Positions 11,141 through 21,100 of a DNA stretch of 64,000 bases are shown here, one piece after another. Below the pieces are notes generated by a model, which searched no databases, had not been told where the DNA came from, and saw only the letters and a list, made by a program, of their open reading frames with translations. The stretch spans positions 80,618 through 144,617 of the forward strand of contig MNCI01007580.1 in NCBI GenBank assembly GCA_015680685.1, in the 5' to 3' direction. Position 1 is the stretch's first letter; each line of letters opens with the position of its first letter. A program made the position numbers and the translations under genes. The DNA comes from Gnetum montanum (Eukaryota > Streptophyta > Gnetopsida > Gnetales > Gnetaceae).

Positions 11141-13599
11141 TCACAGTATGGATCCTGGGTGGTGTTTGGTTTGAAAGGGACTCGAAGAAATTTGATATAG
11201 AGGAAGATGGAGGAACAAGGTTGTCAACCGCAAGTGTATTTGAGGGCTTAGGTAGACTGCATGGTCGAAAGAAAGGTTTTTTCTTTGATCGAGTATTTGA
11301 ACCACTTGGTTGATGAACCGGTTGTAGATTAATGGCCCTAGTAGTGTTGCGTTGTTGCAGTTGAGTTGGGAGTTCACCCTATATAGGTGGAGTAGGTGGT
11401 AGTTGTGTAGATGGAGGAAGATGTGCAGGAACAGGAGAAGGATAAGTGTAAGAGGTGCTATCCCTTCTTGCATGTGGAGAATGAGTTCAATAATAATTAG
11501 AAGGGTGGTAGTGAGATTGAAAAGTAGAAACATGACTGGAGGAGTCACGTGGAGACAGGGGTTGTTGAACGTAATACTCATATGGATTAGGTTGTCGGTA
11601 AGGGTATTGCTGCATTGGTGGTGCCAGTGCCCATAACTGTGGTTGCTACCATTGTTGATATTGCTCATATGGTTGCGGTAGAATTTCACTTGGATAAAAC
11701 TATTGTTGTTGGTGGAACTACTTAGCCTTACCTTGAGGATAAGGCAATTGTTTGGGTGTTTGCCTTTGTGCTAGTTGTGGATTCAAGGCATGCACCTCAA
11801 ATTCCTATAAGTGTGACAAAATAGGACACCATCCTTTAGGATGTTCATAATGGTAGATGTCACACCCACCCATCATCAGTTGATTCGCTTCTTGCAACTT
11901 CCTCTATTGCAACAATCTTGCCCTTACCTCTTTGATAGGCATATTCAGCTTCCTTGTGCCTCCTGCGCTCATGATTACTACATTGTTTTTTGGACTCTTC
12001 AACAATTTTTAGGATAGCTTGAAATCTACTATCCATGGAGTCCTATAATTGATCAACCTTGGCTGTAATTTTAGATTGAAATTTTTGAAGCGACAAGGCT
12101 TTCCTATTCACCACCTCATCAAGTGCTAATTCTTTCTCATTATCACAAAATTGAACCTCTCGCTTGCACATGGAAGGATCACGATTATACTTTTTTACAC
12201 TTGCCGTTTTCTTAATTCACCTTCCTCCTTAGTTACTTGCTCAATTAATCTTTGGATCTAACGGGCACTTAATTCTAACAATCGCCCTTGGGCATAGATG
12301 CCAAGGGTTCTCCTCGTTTCAGATCAAAGCCTGTCTATAATGTGGCGAAGTTGATCTAATTGAGAATAACCATGGCCAAAACATTTATGCATTAAGGAAT
12401 AGTATCGGCCGATGGCAACATTCAAGGGTTTGTGTGTTCCTTGTTTCCATCCTTGGATCTACCTTCTCAAGTTGGATACTCTGGAGTATGTTTAATATTT
12501 GTCATTGAATAATTCAAGCATTGTACTCCATCGTCTGATAAATTCTAGTTCTAAAGACCGGTACCAATTCTCTACTTCTTTAATAAGTGTCCTTGGGAGC
12601 AACTTACGTTTTTGCCATTCATTTTCTATATTTCGCAAGGCACATGCATCTTGGAAAGCTTGGAGATGGTTCTGCGGATTCGAGTTATATCCCCCTTCAA
12701 ACTGAGGGATATTGTTCATGTCTAGCCTTTTGATCCGATTGTCATTTACATGCCTTGTTAGAATTTGTATTGCCTCTGTGATGTTTAGCGTACTCCGGGT
12801 AGCAAGCAAAGGCTCATCGAAGCCTGGATTATGATGCCTATGATACCCTCTACTACCCCTTTGTTCATGGTGACGGGTCTCTCTTAAATGCCCGTGCCCT
12901 TGATCTTGGCTTGCCTGACAGTCCCTTCGATCATTTAGGTCCCGTCAATCACCTCCATCACAGTCATGCACCCTGTAGTTGTGATCAGAGCAAAAAGAAG
13001 ATGATGATGATGATGAAGGTGAAGAGGAGGGAGGACTAGCACCATCATAGTGCCTGCTACGACCTTCTCGGTGATCACAACCATGATCACGATCTTGTTT
13101 CTTGTCCACATCCCTACCCTGACTTGCCTCTTTGGATCCTTCTTTGTCGTTGGATTCATTCTTACTAGAACCCGGATTGTGAATTGTGGACTGCAAGTTT
13201 TGGTTTTGACCTTCTTCACTGAAGTCAAAGAGAGGAATGGGGAATCATTGAATCCTTTTCCCTTCGGAGATTTATGACGATGTTCTAATTGTCAATCCCT
13301 TAGACGTTGTGCCTCAGTGGGATGATAATCCTTGGCATCACCACATACTTAGCATGAAGTCCTTGGAGACCCCATCATATAAGCATTTGTTGGAGCATTG
13401 CAGGAAGGGATCGATTGGGCAGCAACAAAATGTTGCCCTCCATGTCACGCCACCACAGTTGTTCATCCTGGTGTAGGATGAAGGTGAAATTTGGTACATA
13501 CTTATCAGGATGAGCATATACCAGTCGGTATTGTTGAGGCACCAATTGATGTACTTCGTCAGACTTGGGTAGAGAATTGCTCCTGTGAGAAGAAGACAT
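11141..13599 (-). pseudogene. Ty3/gypsy gag polyprotein, broken
   Basis: Gag forms the particle and packages element RNA. On the minus strand it starts with MSSSHRSNSLPKS at 13599; the same N-terminus occurs near 40473 and 61782. It continues through a His/Ser/Asp-rich charged region (about 12935-13228), then a retrotransposon-gag-like helical domain (12300-12809, IPQFEGGYNSNPQNHLQAFQDACALRN and a WSTMLELFNDKY end), then a Cys/His finger remnant near 11850 (CDIYHYEHPKGWCP, second Cys lost compared with the copy at 38690), and a long Pro/Gln/Tyr-rich tail (11141-11800) before the protease. Stops and frame breaks are frequent. Confidence 0.8.
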
Positions 13600-13739
13600 T
13601 TTATGTTAGGAAATAAAAATCATAGTGTGTTTCTGAATATTGTTGTAGTAATCTTAAGATGTGATACGACTTTAAGGTTCGTTCCAACAATTTGAATAAT
13701 TTTCACTACATCCTAAATAGCGTACGTAACAACTAAAAG

Positions 13740-13759
13740 GTCCTCGGCAACGGTGCCAA
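13740..13759 (-). promoter_or_regulatory. Primer binding site, tRNA-Asp type
   Basis: Next to LTR 2 the + strand reads CGGCAACGGTGCCA, the 3' end of plant tRNA-Asp as I recall it (with one C-to-T change). On the element's own strand this is the complementary primer site right after the 5' LTR. One extra A separates it from the LTR, as in the other copies of this window. Confidence 0.85.
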
Positions 13760-14569
13760 TGATGAGTGGCAAGGTACCCCTACGCCCAACCATATGAATC
13801 ACAAGCGTTCCACGGACCTTAAGTTCTTGAGTACACTAGTTCTAAGATGTGAAATCTAATCGGAACAATCGTCGTCTTCTCAGTTCCACTCACGAAGTAC
13901 AAGTATATGGTTAAGTGCAACTAAGGTATATGATTTTTATCACTTTGTATTTTATAAATTTAATTGCCTAGACAAGAATGAAAGGTAGAGGAATGTAATA
14001 ACTAATTAACCTTATGCCTAGCTAGCCTAACACAAGTACCTGTTCCCACTCCCCTAACACATCTTGAACGCAAGTAGCGTTGCTGGGTTACCAAACGTTA
14101 AGTGTTTCTGGGTTACTAAGTGCTACATGTATGCTCGAAGTGGTCGTGATTGTGTTCATTAACAATTGAAAATTAGTTGCTTAATGAAAATGCATTTAAA
14201 GTGAAGTGCATGAATAATAAATGCATTAAAGGAAATATATTCTCAGTGTGCAAGGATTATCAAAAGGGCTCTTCTTTATTCTCGTCACACTGTTGTGCTT
14301 AGGTACATTAGTGCTCGAATAAAGGTTTGTACACACTCAGACTCCTATTGCAGGCACTCAAGAAATATTCTAACTTTGGAGAAAACAAATTGCAAGAGCT
14401 TCACTATGCTATCACAAAGACTATATGAAAATCGTGAGCCCAAGCGTTATATTTATAGCCCAACATATACCCTGCGATATTAGATATTCGACATTGCGTC
14501 TTAGGCTCCGACATCAGGTATTTGATATCGACGCTCCGATATTAGAGTAGATCAAAACATGATTCATCA
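13760..14569 (-). repeat. LTR 2 (shared central LTR)
   Basis: About 810 bp, TGATGAGTGGC to GATTCATCA. It serves as 5' LTR of the gag-pol unit (primer site on its right-hand neighbour's side at 13740-13759) and as 3' LTR of the truncated unit (polypurine tract at 14570-14583). It carries the same TATA-like box and GATATC-rich U3 as LTR 1 and LTR 3. Confidence 0.9.
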
Positions 14570-16485
14570 TATACCCACAACTGAATGAAAACTTGTCCTC
14601 AAGTGAAGAAAAGGAGAAACAAGTTCCTTAGAAAATATTGAGAAAGTATGGGATTGTTGACTGATATGTAACTTGACTCACATGGAACAAACAAATTCTA
14701 AGTGCCCGAGTGGACGAATTACAATCTTTTACAAAATTGGATGTTCATGACAAGAGAAGAGAACACCTTGGACAAAACTAGCATCCAACTCCTCTGGTAG
14801 TTGAAGAGCGAGAGAGAAGATTCAATGATCATGAATAGTCCTTATCACATGGTGTTGCTACTCATCCATTGGTGAAGACAATCTCACTTCTAGTTTGTGC
14901 TTCCCACTACAGTCACAACAAAATCATGGATTAGTGTGCAATATGTAACATATAGCTTTGAAGTTCCTTGTCTCGTTGATGGTTACACTTGGCTAGGTTG
15001 TGATTGTGATGAATAGATTTAGTTAATAGTGTTAGTAGGAAGGTTGATAAATAGGGTAAAATGGATAAGCGGTCCATTAAATTTGAAAAAGTTCAAATGT
15101 CAAGAAATGCTTGAAGAGGGTTTAAGAATTCACAATAGTAACTATAAAAGGTTTCACTGAAAAACATTGTGAAGATGTGGACAATTGGATGTCATTGATG
15201 AGATAAACAAAAGGATTTGATTGTAAGAGTGTCTAAGGATAAAGAACTTAACTAACCCAACCAAAAGATATGTGGGTCCTCCCCAAAGCAGGCACATGCC
15301 TTTTATTGCCCTTGCATAACTTCAAATCGAGGAGTTTGTGGGCTCCATGGATAATTAATGGTTATGGAAAGTTAAATACAAAAACCCAGAAGAAACTACC
15401 TAAGAATTTGACACATCAAACCAGGACATCGAACAAGAACATGAAACTCGTAGTGAGGAGAGATATGGAAAGCATAGGTGGAAAAAAGAGAGAGTGGAAT
15501 GGAGTTCGTTCCCGATTAAGGTCACATGAAGTCCCTTGTGAATTTTATGGTTAAATGACTTGATAAGATCCATCCTTAGTCCATATCAAAACCAACCACA
15601 GTTAGTGACTTTGCATTGCCATTCTAAGACTAGTCCACCCCCCTGAAACACAAGAGTACTTCCATAGAACAACCACCATTTCTTATTAGAGAAGAAAAGA
15701 GAAGTAGGAAGTGAGGAAGGGCCTTAGTTAGAGGAGACCTTCAGGGATGGGTAACATGTCTTTCTAGTCCCATAACCAGTGCTTGTAGCCCTTGTATTTT
15801 GTCTAAGGGGTGTGCTTTGAATTCCTATTGTTTTTTTTTAATGAAAACCACACTATGCAAAGACTTATTCAACTTCTTTTTATTGGTTGACACGGAATGG
15901 TAAGAAATCTATGAAAAAACACATGCACCTAAGCAAGCAGAAAAGCACAAAGAATACTGAATCCTCTTAAAATCACACCCTATTCAAACCTTGAATCCTT
16001 TCCACATCTAAAAGCTACCAAAGTCACAAATTCACTATAGTTTTATTAATGAAAAAGGGATTGCACATTTCGAGAACAAGGAAAACCATAGAGTTTTGTG
16101 GATTGGTGGATGTTGTGTACTCACTACTTATTGCATGAAAAAGAAACTATGTCCTAATTATCCGTAACAAAATTCAAAGCTAGAATTCAAACACCAACAA
16201 TCAAATAATTGAATAGTACATACCACCATCAAGCAACGAAGTACCACTGTGCCTGGCACTTATCAACAAGAAGTTAGAAAAACGCACCAGAATAAAGAAA
16301 AATATAAAATATAAAAGAAAGTGTAAAATATTCAAGAAATAGCAAATGTACTAACGATGGTGTAAAACAAAAATTAGAAAAGATTAATAACATGAAAACA
16401 AGAAGATGTAAAATAAAGAATGTGTAAAACAAAAAAGGGTGAAAAACTGAGAAGTCGCTTATATAGTTAGCATGGATGGCCATCT
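14570..16485 (-). mobile_element. Truncated internal region lacking all gag and pol
   Basis: Collinear with 5627-7552 of the neighbouring unit, about 88-90 percent alike by eye, with small indels. The match ends inside the word CATGGATGGCCATCT, which in the full unit lies at the end of pol. Beyond that point the full unit continues into integrase, whereas here the sequence switches within 12 bases to a tRNA-Asp copy. No protein-coding capacity remains. Confidence 0.85.
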
Positions 16486-16497
16486 TGGCATGCCCAT

Positions 16498-16557
16498 TGG
16501 TGAGTATTCTTGCCTATCACATGGGCGACCCTGGTTTGATCCTGAACAACGGTGCTA
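16498..16557 (+). other. tRNA-Asp body captured next to the 5' LTR
   Basis: Sixty consecutive positions align without a gap to the last 60 nt of plant tRNA-Asp(GUC), CCA included, at about 75 percent identity (comparison with the tRNA sequence as I remember it). D-loop TGGT, anticodon-stem GCCT, T-loop GGTTTGATCC and the GCTA end (for GCCA) are in register, and the anticodon position reads ATC. Most differences are C-to-T or G-to-A, the usual decay of methylated plant repeats. An ordinary primer site covers only about 18-20 nt of the tRNA; here it continues through the anticodon arm into the D-loop. It is not a functional tRNA gene: the acceptor 5' strand is absent. Confidence 0.8.
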
Positions 16558-16558
16558 A

Positions 16559-17382
16559 TGATGAGCAATGAGGTATCCTTAGGCCCAACCATATGAATCA
16601 CAAGCATTCACACGTGATCTGTTCAAATTTCGTAGACGTTAAGTTCTTAAGTACACTGGTTCTAAGACGTGAAATCTAATTAGAACGATCGTTGTCTTCT
16701 TAGTTCCACTTGTAAAGTACAAGTATATGGTTAAGTGCAATCGAGGTATATGATTTTTATCACTTTGTATTTTATAAATTTAATTGCCTAGATAAGAATG
16801 AAAGGTAGAGAAATGTAATATCTAATTAACCTACTGCCTAGCTAGCTTAACACAAGTACCCATTCCCATTCCCCAAACACATCCTGAATGAAGGTAGGTT
16901 TGATGGGTTACCAAACGTTAAGCATTTCTGGGTTACCAAGTGCTACACATATGCTTGATGTGGCCGTGATTGTGTTTATTAACAACTGGAAATTAACTGC
17001 TTAATGAAAATGCATTTAAAGTAAAGTGCATGAATAATAAATGCATTAAAGGTAACATTAATCTATTCTCAGTGCTTCAAGAATTATCACAAGGGCTTGT
17101 CTTTATTCTCGTCACATTGCTGTGCTCAGGTACATCAGTGCTGGAATAAAGGTCTGTACACACTCAAACTCTTGTTGCGGGCACTCAGAAAATATTTTAA
17201 CTTTGGAGAAAACAAACTGCAAGAGCTTCACTATGCTATCACAAAAACTATATAAAAATCATAAGCCCAAGTGCTATATTTGTAGGCTGGCATATATCCC
17301 GCAATATCACGTCTTAGGCTCCAACATCGGGTATCTGATATCGAGGCTCCGATATCGGAGCAGATAAAAACATGATTCATCA
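16559..17382 (-). repeat. LTR 3 (5' LTR of the truncated unit)
   Basis: About 824 bp, TGATGAGCAATG to GATTCATCA, followed directly by the right target-site copy AAACC (17383-17387). It has the same promoter-like box and GATATC-rich U3 as LTR 1 and LTR 2. Confidence 0.9.
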
Positions 17383-17387
17383 AAACC

Positions 17388-18123
17388 TTTACTTGAAACA
17401 TAGTAATTACAATACTTAAACCTGTGCATTCAATTAGGACAGTTTGTCTAATTTGTTAATGACTATCTTAGAACATAGTTGTTAACCATAGAATTGAAGG
17501 TGTATACCTATTTTTTAATCAGAGGCAACATGAATGCCACTGAAATGGAAATAACTATGAGAAAAGAAACCGCAGATCAGAAACCATTTTCATGAAGGAA
17601 AACTTAAATGAAAGTGTTTCCAATTTCTTACCAATCTGTGCAAACAGTTAGTCAGTCCAATTTGATTAACCCTGGTTGCAATAAATACAAGTCTACTCAA
17701 GGTTGCTTCAAGTTATCTTGAAATCTACTCAAGCTATCTTTAAGTCATCTCCCACAATAATCGTCCAGGATTCTATTTTTAACAAGTATTAGTATTAAGC
17801 CCAGTTTACGGCCCTTCAAACCAAATTTAGAAGCCAATGCTAAAATGGTTAGAAAACTAGATAAATTAACTAAAAAGGTAGAATGGGGAAAAAGACTTGT
17901 TTGCTTTTACATAAATTAAAAGTGCTAGGTTTCAGAACATAATTTTGCCCTAGAAGGAAAAGACATTATGCATTTGTGAGGAATTCTGCAACAAGAACAT
18001 ACTCCAGAAACTATTTATAAAACTGCTGGTTAAGCCCTTTAAACATGAAAGAGTCTCTTGTTTCGTTATGAATTATTTGCAGGAAACCTGAAAATGAATA
18101 GATACATTTTATTTAATTTGCAG
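17388..18123 (+). other. Intron of the oxidoreductase gene
   Basis: AT-rich sequence with no recognisable coding exon, ending in the splice acceptor TTTAATTTGCAG at 18112-18123. The exon carrying the usual 'QEKP' motif of this enzyme family should lie upstream but was not found here or left of the LTR complex. Confidence 0.5.
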
Positions 18124-21100
18124 CTATTACAGAAGCAGAAGATGCTCTGTCTTTCTACAAGTCTTTGACCACAAATAGAGGATCTAAGCCAATATGGGCT
18201 GTTGCAGAGAACTACAGATTTGAGCCAGCCCTTTTAGAGGTTCAGCTATTTGCATCCATTTATAGCTCAATTTACTTCATTTTTTATATTAATCTGCATT
18301 GTTTGTGATTTTCATGTAGCATTTGGAATCAAGTTATATGTTATCATCCTATTTTCAGGCAGCAAGGTTGGTTAAAGAAGTGGGTAAAATGATGAATGTT
18401 CAAGTTACTGCTGAGGCACCAATGAATAGTTCAAATCCTTACTTTTCAAGTGACTGGAGAAGGAAATTTAATGTGAGTAAATTTGTGACTATATGACTTA
18501 AAAATAATGTATGAGTTGTTTATAAGAATTACTATTTTCAACTGGTATGGAAGTTAGACAGGTAAATATAACATGCAAAGTCAGGCTCTATGTTTTTATG
18601 TAGTGCTCATATGCTCTAAACAGTCATTATCATCATCATGGTTCCTGTATCCCAACTTTATCTAGATAGACTAAGGCTCACAACCTTGAAATTGGATTTG
18701 TGACTTCTACAATCATGAGCCACATGCTCTAACTAAGTGAACTATGCCTCCCTGATACTTATATTCTCTAAGCAGTAACTTCCACTTCCTCATTCCTTTG
18801 TCCAAATCAGCTCGGCCATATCCTATCTAATTGGGGTTCATCTTTCAAGGCAAAATCTGCCGTCTCTTTGCAATGTGTTAACAATTACATACAAGGCCAA
18901 AACGACTTTCCGCGTGTCTTCTTCTCTAGTGCTCTTCTACATCAACTTTATCATCTGACTTCTTAACTTTTTTTTTCTCAATATTTTTTGTCCTGTATTT
19001 CCTATACTTATGTGTGGAAGGTTGATGTTTCCTGCGCTTCTAATTAAAGGGTGTTGGGTGAGGTGACATTAAGTTGTTGGCAGCGGTAAATAAGACAAAT
19101 GTAAGCAAATTTTTGATAGCAGTAAATAAAACTACTATAAGCAAGTGGCTGAAAGCTGTAACTTTGTAAATACCTTATCTATAAAGATGTGGGTGTAAGT
19201 GAAGAAAAGATGAATAACATTTCAACAATTGTTTCCCTCTCTTCATTATGTAACCACTTCGTCTGTGCTAGCTCTCATTTTCCCTTTAGTTACTACTTTT
19301 TCAATTGCATTTTGTATTGGAGCAAGTTCTGAATCTTGTGTGTGTGTGCAATATAGGTGTTGAGGAAGCCACACATAGCTCAGTGATGAGTTGAAATTTA
19401 AGGTGGTCAGTATGATGAAGGCCCATCTTGAGGCTTATCATGACAAAGCTTTCCTTGTCAGCCCATGAACAAGAAATTTAAGGTGGACAGTATGATGGAG
19501 GCCTATCATGAGGCCCTTCAAGACAAAGGTGCTAGCTGGGGTAGTGCAGGCAAGCTGGGAGGTTGACAGGAGGCAGTGTGAGCAAGCTGCAAGGATCAGC
19601 AGGGGCCACCTCAAGCAAGCTAAGAGGATTAGCAAGGGGCAGCACAGGCAAGTTGGGAGGACTACTAGGGGGTAGCGCAAGCAAGCCAGGAGGACCAGTA
19701 GGGGGCAGTGCATGCAAGCCAGGAGCATCAGTAGGGGGCAGTGAACACAAGCTGGGAAGACCAGTAACGGTGGCGCAAGCAAGCTGGAAGGACTGACAGA
19801 GACAGATGTGGCAGGCTATAGAGATAGGCCAAGATGCAGGAGAAATTCAGTTGAAAACACAGTAAAAAGGAGAAGAAGTTAATCTCAGATGATGTGGGCA
19901 AGAAGGGAGGAAGTAAATAAAATGGATACTGCACTCCATACTCATGACCATGGTTTTGGGTGGTGGATGATGCAGTGGTTTCCATCATCTTGGCACCAGA
20001 GTAAGTGGAAAGGCTTGACTTCTAGAATAGAAGCAAGGGGGAGGAGAAAAATAGGAGGGTATTAATGCAAATGATAAAGGAAGTGAAAGTGAGTTGAAGC
20101 TGAAGGTTTATTCATGCAAGAATAAAGCCATCATGCATACCTTACTTGATCAAGAGTTATCGTTAGATTCAATTCCAGTTGGAATGAAACTTGCAGGTTG
20201 CAAGTGGGGTTTTATTGTAAAGCACAAAGCTGATGGGAGTATTGAAAGATTCAAGGCCTGGCTGGTTGCAAAAGGCTACACTGAGACCTATGGACTTGAC
20301 TATCAAGAGACATTTGCTCTAGTGGCCAAAATGAATTCTATCAAGGTTCTCTGGTCTTGTGCAGCAAATCTTGAATGGGATTTGTAACAACTAGATGTGA
20401 AAAACATATTTCTCCATGGAGATCTAAAAGAACAGGTGTACATGGAAATCCCTCCAGGTTCTTCTTGTCAAAGAATAGAAGGCAAAAAGTGTAAGCTAAA
20501 GAAAGCTTTGTATGTTCTAAAGAAGTTCAACAGAGCTTGGTTTGATAGGTTCAGCAAAGCTATGTTGGCAGATCGATATAGACGCAGTAATGAAGATCAT
20601 GCAATGTTCATTAAATTATACAATGAAAAGATCACAATTACTATGGCCAAGGAATTTCAAATCAAAATATGGGAAAATTGCAATATTTCCTTGTAATCAA
20701 AGTTGCTTAGTTAGATAAAGGCATTTTTGTTTCCCAAAGAAAGTATATTCTTGATTTGGTTAAGGAGATTGGCATGTTGGGCTGCAAACCAGTAGAATCA
20801 CCCATTGAAGTTAATCATCAGTTTGAAAGTTTTTATGGAGAATAAGTGGATAGAGAAAGATATCAAAGATTAGTTGGGAGATTGATTTATCTCTCTCACA
20901 CTTGCCCATATATAGCCTATACAGTTGGTGTGGTCAGTCAATTTCTGCTTGATCCTCGAATTTCTCATTGGGATACTATTACGCATATCTTGAGATACTT
21001 GAAGTCTGCACCAAGGAGAGAACTACTATATACTAATAATGGTCATTTGAAGGTATTCATTGATGCTGACTGGGGATGTTGTCTTGATAATCAGAGATCT

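Larger units (their letters stand above)
4804..17382 (-). mobile_element. Three-LTR Ty3/gypsy complex (Tat/Athila-like), one gag-pol unit plus one gag-pol-less unit
   Basis: Three LTRs in the same orientation (4804-5626, 13760-14569, 16559-17382) all begin TGATGAG and end TTCATCA. Reading the minus strand, the order is LTR, truncated internal region, LTR, complete gag-pol internal region, LTR. The bases next to the outer ends are AAACC on both sides (4799-4803 and 17383-17387), a 5-bp target duplication that brackets the entire 12.6-kb complex. No duplication is expected or seen at the central LTR. All coding parts have stops or frameshifts, so it is inactive. The polymerase motif FMDDF and the tRNA-Asp primer site place it among non-chromoviral Ty3/gypsy elements. 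Confidence 0.9.

Noticed and set aside
16498-16557. A genuine tRNA-Asp gene
   Set aside because: It lacks the 5' acceptor strand and the start of the D-arm, has a CCA-like end encoded (plant nuclear tRNA genes do not encode CCA), and abuts the LTR exactly where the primer site must be.
19438-19782. Long minus-strand open frames with Cys/Leu/Pro-rich repeats
   Set aside because: They are the other-strand reading of the 33-bp minisatellite; repeats without stops give open frames on both strands.
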